DNA of 64,000 nt from contig JAEUQC010000070.1 in the NCBI GenBank assembly GCA_016789905.1, positions 1 through 64,000 on the forward strand, given 5' to 3'. The notes beneath the pieces were generated by a model. That model was not told the DNA's origin and did not search any database. It saw nothing but the letters and a program-made list of their open reading frames with translations. This DNA comes from Bryobacterales bacterium (GTDB taxonomy: Bacteria; Acidobacteriota; Terriglobia; Bryobacterales; Bryobacteraceae). The translations under genes and the position numbers were made by a program. Shown here one piece after another: positions 18,818 through 27,428 of this stretch; within the stretch, counting starts at the first letter, position 1; each line of letters begins with the position of its first letter.

Positions 18818-20878
18818 ATGATCCGCCAACTATTACCCTTTACCTTACTCCTTCTCACCGCCGCCCAACCGGGCCGCGCCGATGAAGGAATGTGGCTCTT
18901 GAACCGGTTCCCGAAGGAGGAGTTGAAGAAGAAGTACGGCGTAACGCTGACCGACGCATTTCTGCGCCACCTGCAGATGTCGTCGGTGCGGTTCAACAGT
19001 GGCGGCTCGGGGTCGTTCGTTTCACCGAACGGGTTGCTGTTTACCAACCACCACGTCGGCGCCGAGTGCATATACAAGGTAAGCACCAAAGAAAACGACT
19101 ACATGAAGAATGGCTTTCAGGCTCGCACGAATGGCGAAGAAAAGGCGTGCCCGGACCTGGAAGTAAACGTGTTGCTTCGGATTGAGACGGTGACGGCAAA
19201 AGTGAACGAAGGGGTGATGGAGACAACGCCGCCTGCGGAGGCGAACCGGCTACGGCAAGCAAATATGGCGAAACTCGAATCGGCCTGCAACAAGGCAACG
19301 GGCAACCGTTGCGATGTGGTGATGCTGTATTCGGGCGGGCAGTACGACCTTTACGAGTACAAGAAGTACACCGATGTGCGCCTGGTGTTTGCGCCGGAAG
19401 AGGCGATTGCGGCGTTTGGCGGAGATCCGGACAACTTCACATTCCCGCGCTACTGCCTGGATTTCGCGCTGTTTCGAGCATATGAAAACGGCAAGCCGGC
19501 GCGACCGGCGAACTATTTGAAATGGGCGAAGGCAGGCGTTAAAGAAGGAGAGCTGGTTTTCGTATCGGGGCATCCGGGGAAAACGGACCGGCTGGCGACG
19601 GTGGCGGAACTGGAGTTCCAACGGGATGTGACGCAGCCGTACGGGCTGGAGATTTTGAAGAAACTGGCGGACCGGCTGCTGGCGTTTGGCGCTGCTGACC
19701 CGGAGAACAAGCGAATTGCGAGGGACTTGCTGGCGTCCCTGCAGAACAGCTTCAAGGCACGGACCGGATTCCAGCGGGGCCTGACCGATCCTGAATTGAT
19801 GGCGCTGAAGCAAGACGCCGAGAACCGGCTTCGAAAGGCGGTTGCCGACGACCCGGCGAAGCAGAAGAAGTTCGGCAAGATATGGGACGAAATAGCCGCG
19901 TATGTGAATGAGTACCGGGCCTTCTACGTGGAATACTCGTTGCTGGAGCGGGCTGGGGTGACGGGGAGCGAACTATTCACCCTGGCGCGGACGATTAATC
20001 GCTATGTAGTGGAAAAGCCGAAGCCAAACGGAGAGAGGTTGCGGGAGTTCACTGACGCGGCGCTGCCGGCGACCGAGATGGCGATGTATTCGACGGCGCC
20101 CGTTTACCCGTCTCTGGAGGAAGTGGTGGTGGCGGAGTGGATGAAACGGCTGGTGGAGAAGCTCGGCGCCGGTCACGCTGTTGTGGCAAAAGTCCTTGGC
20201 GGACGGACACCGGAAGCGGCGGCGAGGTATTACGTCCGCGGCAGCAAACTGGCCGACGTTGCGGAGCGAAAGCGGCTGACAGCGAGCGCGGAGGCGGTGG
20301 CGGCGAGCAACGACACCATGATCGAATTGGCGCGCATGCTGGACACCGATGGCCGGGCGCTGCACAAGCGATTCCAGGACAAAGTGGAAGCAGTGCAGGC
20401 ATCAAGCGCGTCGCGGATTGCGCAAACGAGATTCGCTGTGTACGGGGCAAACGAATATCCGGACGCAACGTTCACACTACGGCTGACCTATGCCGCGGTG
20501 AAGGGGTACACGAACGCGACGGGTAATCCGGTGGCGTGGGCCACCGACTTCACAGGACTTTACGGCCGGGCAACCGGAGAGGAGCCGTTCGCGCTTCCGC
20601 CCTCCTGGCAGAAGGCCAAGAGCGTGGTGCGGCTGAAGACTCCGTACAACTTTGTTTCGACCGCCGACACACACGGCGGAAACTCCGGCAGCCCGACGGT
20701 GAATGCCAAAGGGGAGTTGGTTGGAATCCTGTTCGACGGCAATATTGAAGGTCTGCCGAACCAGTATCTGTATCGCGAAAAGATGGAGCGAAGCGTACAT
20801 GTGGCAAGCCAGGGAATTGTCGAATCCCTGCGGCGAGTGTATGGGGCGACGGAAATTCTGAAGGAGATCGGTTTCTAG
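18818..20878 (+). CDS. S46 family dipeptidyl-peptidase (DPP7-like)
   Basis: A 686-residue exported serine peptidase. A signal peptide (about residues 1-21, ending GRA) is followed by DEGMWLLNRFP, the conserved S46 N-terminus. Catalytic elements are TNHHVG (His78/79), the Asp in YCLDFALFRAY, and HGGNSGSP (Ser623). The residue 18 positions after the catalytic serine is Gly (FDGNIEG). In the family this position is Gly in DPP7-type enzymes, which prefer hydrophobic P1 residues, and Arg in DPP11-type enzymes, which prefer acidic ones. It probably releases dipeptides in the periplasm. The start follows an AAGAAGAAG run. Four bases separate it from the lectin gene downstream. Confidence 0.93.
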   Translation: MIRQLLPFTLLLLTAAQPGRADEGMWLLNRFPKEELKKKYGVTLTDAFLRHLQMSSVRFNSGGSGSFVSPNGLLFTNHHVGAECIYKVSTKENDYMKNGFQARTNGEEKACPDLEVNVLLRIETVTAKVNEGVMETTPPAEANRLRQANMAKLESACNKATGNRCDVVMLYSGGQYDLYEYKKYTDVRLVFAPEEAIAAFGGDPDNFTFPRYCLDFALFRAYENGKPARPANYLKWAKAGVKEGELVFVSGHPGKTDRLATVAELEFQRDVTQPYGLEILKKLADRLLAFGAADPENKRIARDLLASLQNSFKARTGFQRGLTDPELMALKQDAENRLRKAVADDPAKQKKFGKIWDEIAAYVNEYRAFYVEYSLLERAGVTGSELFTLARTINRYVVEKPKPNGERLREFTDAALPATEMAMYSTAPVYPSLEEVVVAEWMKRLVEKLGAGHAVVAKVLGGRTPEAAARYYVRGSKLADVAERKRLTASAEAVAASNDTMIELARMLDTDGRALHKRFQDKVEAVQASSASRIAQTRFAVYGANEYPDATFTLRLTYAAVKGYTNATGNPVAWATDFTGLYGRATGEEPFALPPSWQKAKSVVRLKTPYNFVSTADTHGGNSGSPTVNAKGELVGILFDGNIEGLPNQYLYREKMERSVHVASQGIVESLRRVYGATEILKEIGF

Positions 20879-20882
20879 GGCT

Positions 20883-21758
20883 ATGTCGCGGGCGCTATTC
20901 CTATTCCTTTCCTCCGTGGCACTGCTCGCGCAAGGCGGGTTTCGCGGACCGGGGCGGTATGAAATCTACAGCCCGTTGTCGCGGAAAGTGCTCGACATGG
21001 ACCGTAATGATCGACGAACGGTCATTCAGTTCGAAAGCCGCCGCACAGACAACCAGACCTGGGACATCAGCGACGCTGGAGGCGGCTATTTCTATATCCG
21101 CAACGCGATGAATGGCCATGCGCTGGCGGTGCAGGATGCACGGAACAGTTCGCCGCTGGTGGTTGAGCCGTTCAATAGTTCGCCCCAGCAGCAGTGGCGG
21201 CTGGAAAGTGGACAGGACACGACGGCAATTCTGGTAAACCGAAACGGGAAAGCGGTTGACATTCCGCACGGTTCGCGAAGAGACGGAGAACGCGTCAACG
21301 CCTACACGAGGAACGGGGAGGAGAATCAACGCTGGCAGTTTCAAAGCGCGGGCGGGGGCGGAAGCCGCTACGACCGGAATGACACGCTGTCTCCAAAGCC
21401 GAGTGCCGGCCGCTACGATCAGCCTGCCCAGAACGGACAGCGCGATTCCGATGGCGTTTACTACGACGAGCGGGAGCGGATGTACAGAATGGACGGGGAC
21501 GGGGTTTGTTTCTACCGGGACCGCGACTTTCGAGGCGAGGCGGTCTGCGCAACCATGAGAACTGGGCGGAGACGGTGGAATTCGGTATTGACGGAAATCG
21601 GCTCGGTGAAGTTTTTTGGCCGTGCGGCCGCGGTGCAGATTTTCGACCGTGACGATTTTAGGGGCAACGCGGTAGAGATCTCCGGAGACGAGCGGAACTT
21701 CACGCGAGTGCTGCGGAACAATCTGCGAAGTTCGCCGCAATCGATGCGGGTTTACTAG
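20883..21758 (+). CDS. Secreted ricin-type lectin / beta-gamma-crystallin fusion
   Basis: A 291-residue protein with a signal peptide (about 1-16, ending LLAQ). Residues about 22-155 form a ricin-type beta-trefoil, with three QxW-like motifs: NQTWDI, QQQWRL and NQRWQF. After a low-complexity linker, residues about 200-291 form beta-gamma-crystallin Greek-key motifs, seen in VCFYRDRDFRGEAV and VQIFDRDDFRGNAVEISGD. The first domain suggests glycan binding; the second often binds calcium or is structural. The gene starts four bases after the S46 peptidase stop, so the two are probably co-expressed. No catalytic domain is visible. Confidence 0.85.
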   Translation: MSRALFLFLSSVALLAQGGFRGPGRYEIYSPLSRKVLDMDRNDRRTVIQFESRRTDNQTWDISDAGGGYFYIRNAMNGHALAVQDARNSSPLVVEPFNSSPQQQWRLESGQDTTAILVNRNGKAVDIPHGSRRDGERVNAYTRNGEENQRWQFQSAGGGGSRYDRNDTLSPKPSAGRYDQPAQNGQRDSDGVYYDERERMYRMDGDGVCFYRDRDFRGEAVCATMRTGRRRWNSVLTEIGSVKFFGRAAAVQIFDRDDFRGNAVEISGDERNFTRVLRNNLRSSPQSMRVY

Positions 21759-21874
21759 CCTGCCGCTGGACATCGGCCGTCTTGGCCGGAGAAACAAACG
21801 CAGATGGGCATTTTTTCCACGAGCCCATCGGAGGAACTCCAGAATGAGCGCTGACAAGGTTTCCACATCCTCTG

Positions 21875-22389
21875 CACCCCGGGGTGGCAAAGGCACGCGA
21901 GCGAACTGTCTGTAAGATTCGCTGAGTTGGAGTGCGCGAAGGCACGCACGGCGGCAGGACGTGGAATGTGGCGAGAGCAAGCGCGCCGTCCAGCAGACTG
22001 GGCTGCATTCCGGAATGGCAACGGCACGCGAGTGAACTGTCGGTAAGATTCGCTGAGTTGGAGTGCGCGAAAGTACGCAAGGCGGCAGGACGTGGAATAT
22101 GGCGAGAGCAAGCGCGCCGTCCAGCGGACTGGGCTACATTCCGGAATGGCAACGGCACGCGAGTGAACTGTCGGTAAGATTCACTGAGTCGGAGTGCGCG
22201 AAAGTACGCAAGGCGGCAGGACGTGGAATATGGCGAGAGCAAGCGCGCCGTCCACCGTCCTGGGCTACATTCCGGAATGGCAACGGCACGCGAGTGAACT
22301 GTCTGTAAGATTCGCTGAGTTGGAGTGCGCGAAAGTACGCAAGGCGGCAGGGCGTGGAATATGGCGAGAGCAAGCGCGCCGTCCAGCGG
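21875..22389. repeat. Tandem array of four 131-bp units
   Basis: Four units begin at about 21886, 22017, 22148 and 22279, each exactly 131 bp from the next, with a few substitutions per copy. The unit contains AACTGTCGGTAAGATTCGCTG and AGTGCGCGAA. Unit boundaries carry a 12-bp perfect palindrome, CATTCCGGAATG, at 22006, 22137 and 22268. At the corresponding place before copy one (21875-21886) is a different perfect palindrome, CACCCCGGGGTG. Within the unit, GGAC...GGCG can pair with CGCC-GTCC, and copy four keeps pairing through a G-U change. The period is not a multiple of three, which argues against coding. Copy four ends just before the PadR promoter. Nothing recognisable lies in 21759-21874. 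Confidence 0.93.
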
Positions 22390-22408
22390 CCGGATGTGGC
22401 CAAATACC

Positions 22409-22445
22409 TTGACATTCTACACATCGTGCTTTTTACTATGTGTAG
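22409..22445 (+). promoter_or_regulatory. Promoter and PadR operator of the second PadR-ADOP operon
   Basis: TTGACA (22409-22414) is a consensus -35 box. A likely -10 is TACTAT at 22434-22439, with a rather long spacer of 19 bases, or TTTACT at 22432 with 17. CTACACAT (22417-22424) and ATGTGTAG (22438-22445) form a perfect 8-bp inverted repeat with a 13-base spacer, filling the space between the boxes. This is the expected place for a repressor site. The likely transcription start is only about ten bases before the ATG at 22457, and no Shine-Dalgarno is seen. Confidence 0.72.
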
Positions 22446-22456
22446 ACATTCTTTGC

Positions 22457-22783
22457 ATGGGAAAAAAATCGGATCTGGTACAAGGCACGCTGGACCTGCT
22501 GGTCCTTAAAACGCTGGCACTGCAGCCGGCTCACGGGTATGCGATTGCCCAGCGGATACTGGCCAGTTCGCGGCAGGTGCTGGATGTGCAGCAGGGGTCT
22601 TTGTATCCGGCGTTACACCGGCTGGAGCGCAAGGGCCTGGTAACAAGCGAATGGCGTGAGGGAGAGAACGGCCGGATGGCGAAGGTGTACTCGCTGACCA
22701 AGCCGGGGGCGAGACAACTGCGGGAGGAGATGGACGAGTGGTCCCGCTACATTGCGGCGATTCAATGGGTACTGGAGGCCTGA
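22457..22783 (+). CDS. PadR family transcriptional regulator (acidobacterial type)
   Basis: A 108-residue winged-helix regulator: DLVQGTLDLLVLKTLALQP, AHGYAIAQRI, then the PadR signature QQGSLYPALHRLERKGLVTSEW and VYSLTKPGARQL. The ATG at 22457 (MGKKSDL) is chosen because homologues begin there and because the promoter lies just upstream; an open frame extending leftward runs into the repeat array and is not real. The permease gene starts four bases after its stop, so this is a classical PadR-ADOP operon. It probably represses its own promoter through the inverted repeat at 22417-22445. Confidence 0.94.
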   Translation: MGKKSDLVQGTLDLLVLKTLALQPAHGYAIAQRILASSRQVLDVQQGSLYPALHRLERKGLVTSEWREGENGRMAKVYSLTKPGARQLREEMDEWSRYIAAIQWVLEA

Positions 22784-22787
22784 AGAG

Positions 22788-25427
22788 ATGCGTGTTCCGT
22801 GGCGGCGCGAAGAGAGCGAACTGGACCGGGAATTGCGGTACCACCTGGAGACGATGGCGGACGGGTTCGAGCGGGATGGGATGACGCGGGCGGCGGCAAT
22901 GCGGCGAGCGCGAAGAGAGTTTGGGGGCGTGGAGTCGATCAAGGACGCCTGCCGGGATGAGCATCGGTGGAGTTGGCTGGCGCAGATAGGGCAGGATCTG
23001 GAGTTCGGGTGGCGGATGATGAGAAAGACGCCATCGGTTTCGATTGCGGCGGTGCTGACGTTGGCATTGGGGATTGGGGCGACGACGGCCAAATTGACGC
23101 TGGCCGATACGTTGCTATGGCGGACCCTCCCGGTACCGGCGCCAGAGCAGTTGAGCGAGATTCTCTGGTTCTCCAAAGACCGGCCGGAGGGGCTGAACAG
23201 TGGCAGTTCCGGGAGTATGTTCCGGGACGGCACACTGCGAGTGGCGGACTTCTTTTCGATGGCGGCCTACCGGAACATGCGAGAAACGGTGAAGGGGAAG
23301 GCGCGGATCGCCGGGCATCTTTACAACCAGCGGGTGAGCATCTCGTACGCGGGGCGAGTGAGCGTGGCGGAGGAGCGGCCGGTAACCGGGAACTTTTTCA
23401 CGACCCTGGGATTGCAACCACACCAGGGGAGGCTATTGCAGGATAGCGACGATGCCGCGGGGGCGGCGCCGGTGGTGGTGCTGACACACCGGTTCTGGGC
23501 GTCGAAGCTGGGCGGGGAGCGGACCGCAGCCGGCAGCGCGATGCGAATTAATAACCGCGTGTACACGATAGCAGGCGTGCTGCCACCGGCATTTACTGGA
23601 ATTATCCCCGGCGAAGCGACAGACCTGTACATTCCCATTCCGCAGAGCCCGCGAATGCTGACGGCGGACAGTTGGTACCGGGAGGGCGAAGGCGATGCCC
23701 GAAAGTGGATTATCCAACTGCTGGCGAGACGGGAGCCCGGGGTGAGCGAAGATGAATTGCGGGCGGCGTTGGCGGCGCCGTATGCGGCGAGTTGGGCGGC
23801 GCGGCCAAAATCGGCCGAAGCAACACCACAACTGCGGATTTCGGAGGCATCGAGAGGATTGGGCGCGATGCGGCGCCGGTTCGGGGACCCGGTGTGGACG
23901 CTGCTAGGGCTTGTAACGCTAGTGCTACTGATTGCGTGCGCCAACATCGCGAACCTTCTGTTGGCCCGGAGCGTGGAAAGGGAGAAGGAAGCCGCGCTGC
24001 GGGTTTCGCTGGGGTGTGAAGAGTTGCGGCTGTTGCGGCAGTTCTTCACGGAGAGTTTGCTGCTGGCGTGTATTGGCGGGGCATTGAGTGTTGGCGTGGC
24101 GGCTGGGTTGAGCGCGTTAATGGTTACGCTGATTCCCGGCGCGGAGGCATTGACGTTGGCGCCGCAGACGGATCCTCGCGCCCTGGCTGGCACCGGAGTG
24201 GTGACCTTGGCGGCGGCGATGGTGTTCGGACTGTATCCGGCGTGGCGCACTGCGCGGGCAGGAGTGGCGCCTGCGCTAAAAGAAGGAATAACGCTGAGCC
24301 GGGCCCGATGGACGCCGGCACGAATGCTGGTGATGGCGCAGATGGCACTGGGAGTGCTGCTGGTGACAGCGGCAATAGTGTTTACGACGAGGCTGAACGA
24401 GTTGGCGGGCAAGGATGCTGGATTCGAACGGCAGCACGTTTTGCTGTTTGACTTGCGGCCAGGCGAAGTAGGATACAAAGGGGACCGGTTGCAGCAGTTC
24501 TGGGCGGCTGCGGAAGAACGGCTTGGCGCGATGAGCGGGGTGGAGAAGGCAGGCATCGCGCAGACACGGCCGATGCTGGGAGGCGGCCATTGGGACAGCG
24601 TTCACAACGGGGACAATCGGGCCGAAGTGGCGGTTCACCACGGCACACCCGATTTCCTTGCGTCACTGGGCGTTCCGCTGGTGGCGGGACGAGTGGCGCG
24701 GCCGAATGAGACGGGAGTAATAATTTTAGGGCAGAACCTGGCGCGAGAATTGAACGCCGGCCTGGGATCGCTCGTCGAAATGAACAAAAGGAAGCTGACG
24801 GTCATCGGGATCGCAAAGACGGCGCAGTATTCGAGCATGGAAGAGGAGCACCGGGTGGTCTATTTACCATTTAGTTCTGAGCAAGACTCCGGGACGGTCT
24901 TGTTGCGAACAGCAGCGCCGCCCCTGGCGCTAGTGGGCCCGGTGCGGGAGACCGTCGGCGCTTTGGACAAGAGCATCCCGCTGGTGGACATCTACACGAT
25001 GGAGCAACAGATTTCGCGAACACTCCAGCGAGAGCGCCTGTTCGCATGGCTTTGCGGGAGTTTCGGCGTACTGGCGCTGGTGCTGTGCGCGGTGGGTCTA
25101 TACGGCCTGTTATCGCACACCACGGCGCGGAGGACGGGTGAAATCGGAATCCGAATGGCCCTGGGAGCGACGCGGGGCCGGGTGATGCAGCAGGTACTGG
25201 CGGATGGTTTGCGGTTGGCGGTGGCGGGATTGGCGTTGGGGACGCTGCTGGCGTTCTGGGCGGCACGAGTGGCGGAATCGCAGAAACTGCTGCCTGAGGG
25301 ACAGATGCCGGGTTGGACGCTCGTGGCGGCGATTGCGGTGTTGGGAACATCAGCAGTTCTGGCAGTAGCGGGACCCGCACTGCGAGCCTCTTCTGTCGAC
25401 CCAATACACGCTTTAAGACAGGGGTAG
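22788..25427 (+). CDS. ADOP-family MacB/FtsX-type ABC permease
   Basis: An 879-residue duplicated permease of the acidobacterial orphan-permease type. It has an N-terminal prefix (ESELDRELRYHLETMADGFERDGM), a first membrane segment (SVSIAAVLTLALGIGATTAK), a MacB-like periplasmic domain, then membrane segments around TLLGLVTLVLLIACANIANLLLARS. The second permease half ends with ARRTGEIGIRMALGATRGRV and the C-terminal DPIHALRQG. No ATPase gene is adjacent, which is usual for this family, so the energy source is uncertain. The ATG at 22788 follows GGAGG at acceptable spacing. It is an intact paralogue of the frameshifted gene at 9419. Confidence 0.92.
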   Translation: MRVPWRREESELDRELRYHLETMADGFERDGMTRAAAMRRARREFGGVESIKDACRDEHRWSWLAQIGQDLEFGWRMMRKTPSVSIAAVLTLALGIGATTAKLTLADTLLWRTLPVPAPEQLSEILWFSKDRPEGLNSGSSGSMFRDGTLRVADFFSMAAYRNMRETVKGKARIAGHLYNQRVSISYAGRVSVAEERPVTGNFFTTLGLQPHQGRLLQDSDDAAGAAPVVVLTHRFWASKLGGERTAAGSAMRINNRVYTIAGVLPPAFTGIIPGEATDLYIPIPQSPRMLTADSWYREGEGDARKWIIQLLARREPGVSEDELRAALAAPYAASWAARPKSAEATPQLRISEASRGLGAMRRRFGDPVWTLLGLVTLVLLIACANIANLLLARSVEREKEAALRVSLGCEELRLLRQFFTESLLLACIGGALSVGVAAGLSALMVTLIPGAEALTLAPQTDPRALAGTGVVTLAAAMVFGLYPAWRTARAGVAPALKEGITLSRARWTPARMLVMAQMALGVLLVTAAIVFTTRLNELAGKDAGFERQHVLLFDLRPGEVGYKGDRLQQFWAAAEERLGAMSGVEKAGIAQTRPMLGGGHWDSVHNGDNRAEVAVHHGTPDFLASLGVPLVAGRVARPNETGVIILGQNLARELNAGLGSLVEMNKRKLTVIGIAKTAQYSSMEEEHRVVYLPFSSEQDSGTVLLRTAAPPLALVGPVRETVGALDKSIPLVDIYTMEQQISRTLQRERLFAWLCGSFGVLALVLCAVGLYGLLSHTTARRTGEIGIRMALGATRGRVMQQVLADGLRLAVAGLALGTLLAFWAARVAESQKLLPEGQMPGWTLVAAIAVLGTSAVLAVAGPALRASSVDPIHALRQG

Positions 25428-25539
25428 GATCTCGCTCACGAGGTAAGACAATCGGTAATTTCCTAATGAAAGGTAATGCATTCGGTGCTATTCTCTAGGT
25501 AGCCCTAGTACCATTTACCTAAGAAGAAGCGTTACGCCA

Positions 25540-26100
25540 GTGAACAAGGCAGTATTTTGTCGGGCGTTCCCAATCGTTGTATTGTGGAGCGCAAGCCTAC
25601 AGGCAGGACCGATTTGGTCTCATCCCAACGTGCAGGTCGCATTGCCGGAGCCAACCGTTTCTATCGGTTTGATCGCACTCAGCCCCAGTTTGTTGGAATT
25701 GGAGTTCCCACAGAATGTGATCTGGTACACGGGAGGGCTGGTGGGGTATTTTGCCAACGAGTGGCGAGCTCCGATCTGGAGCACACCCAACTACCGGCCC
25801 TTAGAGGACGAGGAGACCGCTGTACTCCCTGTTTTTAACCGGCCCAATGTCGTTCCGCCCGGCTGGAAGGAGTATTACACACCTCCAGAGACGAACCCCT
25901 ACATTGTCCCGGAAACACAAGATCCGCCGGTGATCCCGGTAAATCCGCCGGTGATCCCGGTAAATCCGCCCGTCGTGCCGCCGGTGAATCCGCCCGTTGT
26001 GCCGCCGGTGATCGTGACGATCCCCGAGCCGGGATTCCTGACGGTGTGGCCGGTGGCGGCACTGCTGGGCTGGGGTGCCTGGCGGCGAAGAAACCGCTAA
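25540..26100 (+). CDS. PEP-CTERM sorted exported protein with Pro-rich stalk
   Basis: A 186-residue protein. A signal peptide (about 1-22) precedes a region rich in Trp and Pro. A proline-rich stalk of tandem repeats (PPVIPVN twice, then PPVVPPVN-like) follows at about 128-156. The C-terminus has a PEP-CTERM sorting signal: PEPG, then a hydrophobic helix (FLTVWPVAALLGWGAW) and a basic tail RRRNR. Such proteins are cut and exported to the cell surface by exosortase, often with exopolysaccharide genes. No exosortase is in the window. The start is the GTG at 25540. It overlaps the convergent DUF1501 stop by four bases. Confidence 0.85.
   Translation: MNKAVFCRAFPIVVLWSASLQAGPIWSHPNVQVALPEPTVSIGLIALSPSLLELEFPQNVIWYTGGLVGYFANEWRAPIWSTPNYRPLEDEETAVLPVFNRPNVVPPGWKEYYTPPETNPYIVPETQDPPVIPVNPPVIPVNPPVVPPVNPPVVPPVIVTIPEPGFLTVWPVAALLGWGAWRRRNR
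25924..26013 (+). repeat. Short in-frame tandem repeats encoding a proline-rich stalk
   Basis: Two 21-base units encoding PPVIPVN are followed by two 24-base units encoding PPVVPPVN. The repeats are nearly identical at the DNA level, so unit number could change easily by slippage. Confidence 0.8.
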
Positions 26101-27428
26101 GCGAGGATTCCCTTCACCACTTCACCGTGCACGTCGGTGAGACGGAAATCGCGCCCGGCGTAGCGGTAGGTGAGGCGTGTGTGATCGATGCCAACCTGAT
26201 GGAGAATGGTGGCGTGCAGATCGTGGACGCTGACGCGATTCTCCACCGCTTTAAAGCCGAATTCGTCGGTCGCGCCATAGGCCAGGCCGCCTTTGATGCC
26301 GCCGCCGGCCATCCACATAGTGAACCCGTAGGGGTTGTGGTCGCGGCCGGTGCCGCTTTCACTGACCGGAGTACGCCCGAACTCACCGCCCCAGACAACG
26401 AGGGTCTCGTCGAGTTGCCCGCGGCGCTTGAGGTCGCGAATGAGGGCGGCGGCGGCCTGATCCATGGACGGGCAGCGGCCGCGCAGATTCTTCTCGATAT
26501 TGGTATGATCGTCCCAATCCTGACCGGCGCTGTGATAGACGTGAACGTAGCGGACACCTTTTTCCGTTAGCCGGCGGGCAAGCAGACAGCCGTTGCCGAA
26601 AGGTGTAGCGCCGTATTCGGCACGGATGGCTTCAGGCTCCTTGCGGATATCGAAAACATCCATTGCCTCAAACTGCATCCGATAGGCGGCTTCCATTGAC
26701 TTGATGCGGCCTTCCAGAAAATCGTCGGCGCCGAAACCATTGGAGAACTCCCTGTTCATTGCCTGAATGGCGTCGAGGTGGCGGCGCTGGGCACCGGCGT
26801 CGAGCCACTTGTTCTTTAGGTTGGCGATCATCTTTTCCGGTTCGACCTCGGAATCGGAGAAAGGCGTGCCCTGGTGTTCGGCGGGCAGAAAGCCGCTGCG
26901 GAGGAGCGACCCGCCGCCGGCGCCACCGGGGCTGAGGGCAACGAACGCGGGGAGGTTCTGGTTCTCCGTGCCAAGGCCGTAGCTGATCCAGGCACCAAGC
27001 GACGGGCGGGTGGCAAGGATGGAACCAGAGTGGATGAGGCTGCGCGCCGGGGTGTGCGTTGGATTGAAGGTGTACATCGACTTGACGAGGCAAACATCGT
27101 CAATTACGGTGGCCAACTGGGGGAGCAGTTCGCTAAGTTCGATGCCGGACTTGCCATAACGCTGGAAGCGGAAGGGACTGGGGAGGAGGCCGCCAGTCTG
27201 GCGCTCCGTCCGAAGATCGACCGAGCCGGGGCGCTGGCCGGCGAACTTTTCAAGGGCCGGCTTGTAGTCGAACATGTCGACGTGAGAGGGGCCGCCGGCA
27301 AGGAAAAGGAAGATGATTTTCTTGGCCTTACCGGAGGTTTGGGGGCCGTTATAGTGCGATGTGGCGGCCTGCAAGCCGATGGCGCCAAGGCCACCGCACA
27401 TCTGTTGGAGGAGTTGACGGCGATTCAT
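26097..27428 (-). CDS. DUF1501 family exported protein
   Basis: A 443-residue DUF1501 protein of the planctomycete type. After a Tat-like N-terminus (MNRRQLLQQMCGGLGAIGLQ) the family blocks are IIFLFLAGGPSHVDMFDYKP, YGKSGIELSELLP, and GGEFGRTPVSESGTGRDHNP. Near the C-terminus is GLAYGATDEFGF. Its ATG overlaps the stop of the DUF1549/DUF1553 gene by four bases (ATGA), so the two are translationally coupled. This pairing with a cytochrome-containing DUF1549/1553 protein is common in Planctomycetota and Acidobacteriota. Function is unsettled; a sulfatase-like fold is likely. Confidence 0.92.
   Translation of the reverse strand: MNRRQLLQQMCGGLGAIGLQAATSHYNGPQTSGKAKKIIFLFLAGGPSHVDMFDYKPALEKFAGQRPGSVDLRTERQTGGLLPSPFRFQRYGKSGIELSELLPQLATVIDDVCLVKSMYTFNPTHTPARSLIHSGSILATRPSLGAWISYGLGTENQNLPAFVALSPGGAGGGSLLRSGFLPAEHQGTPFSDSEVEPEKMIANLKNKWLDAGAQRRHLDAIQAMNREFSNGFGADDFLEGRIKSMEAAYRMQFEAMDVFDIRKEPEAIRAEYGATPFGNGCLLARRLTEKGVRYVHVYHSAGQDWDDHTNIEKNLRGRCPSMDQAAAALIRDLKRRGQLDETLVVWGGEFGRTPVSESGTGRDHNPYGFTMWMAGGGIKGGLAYGATDEFGFKAVENRVSVHDLHATILHQVGIDHTRLTYRYAGRDFRLTDVHGEVVKGILA

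Noticed and set aside
21886..22389. CRISPR array
   Set aside because: Units are 131 bp and nearly identical throughout, with no short repeat/unique spacer pattern and no cas genes.
21700..22412. Several open frames on both strands across the 131-bp repeats, with recurring peptides
   Set aside because: They restate the repeat in shifting frames, lack ribosome-binding sites and run into neighbouring genes, so the array is treated as noncoding.
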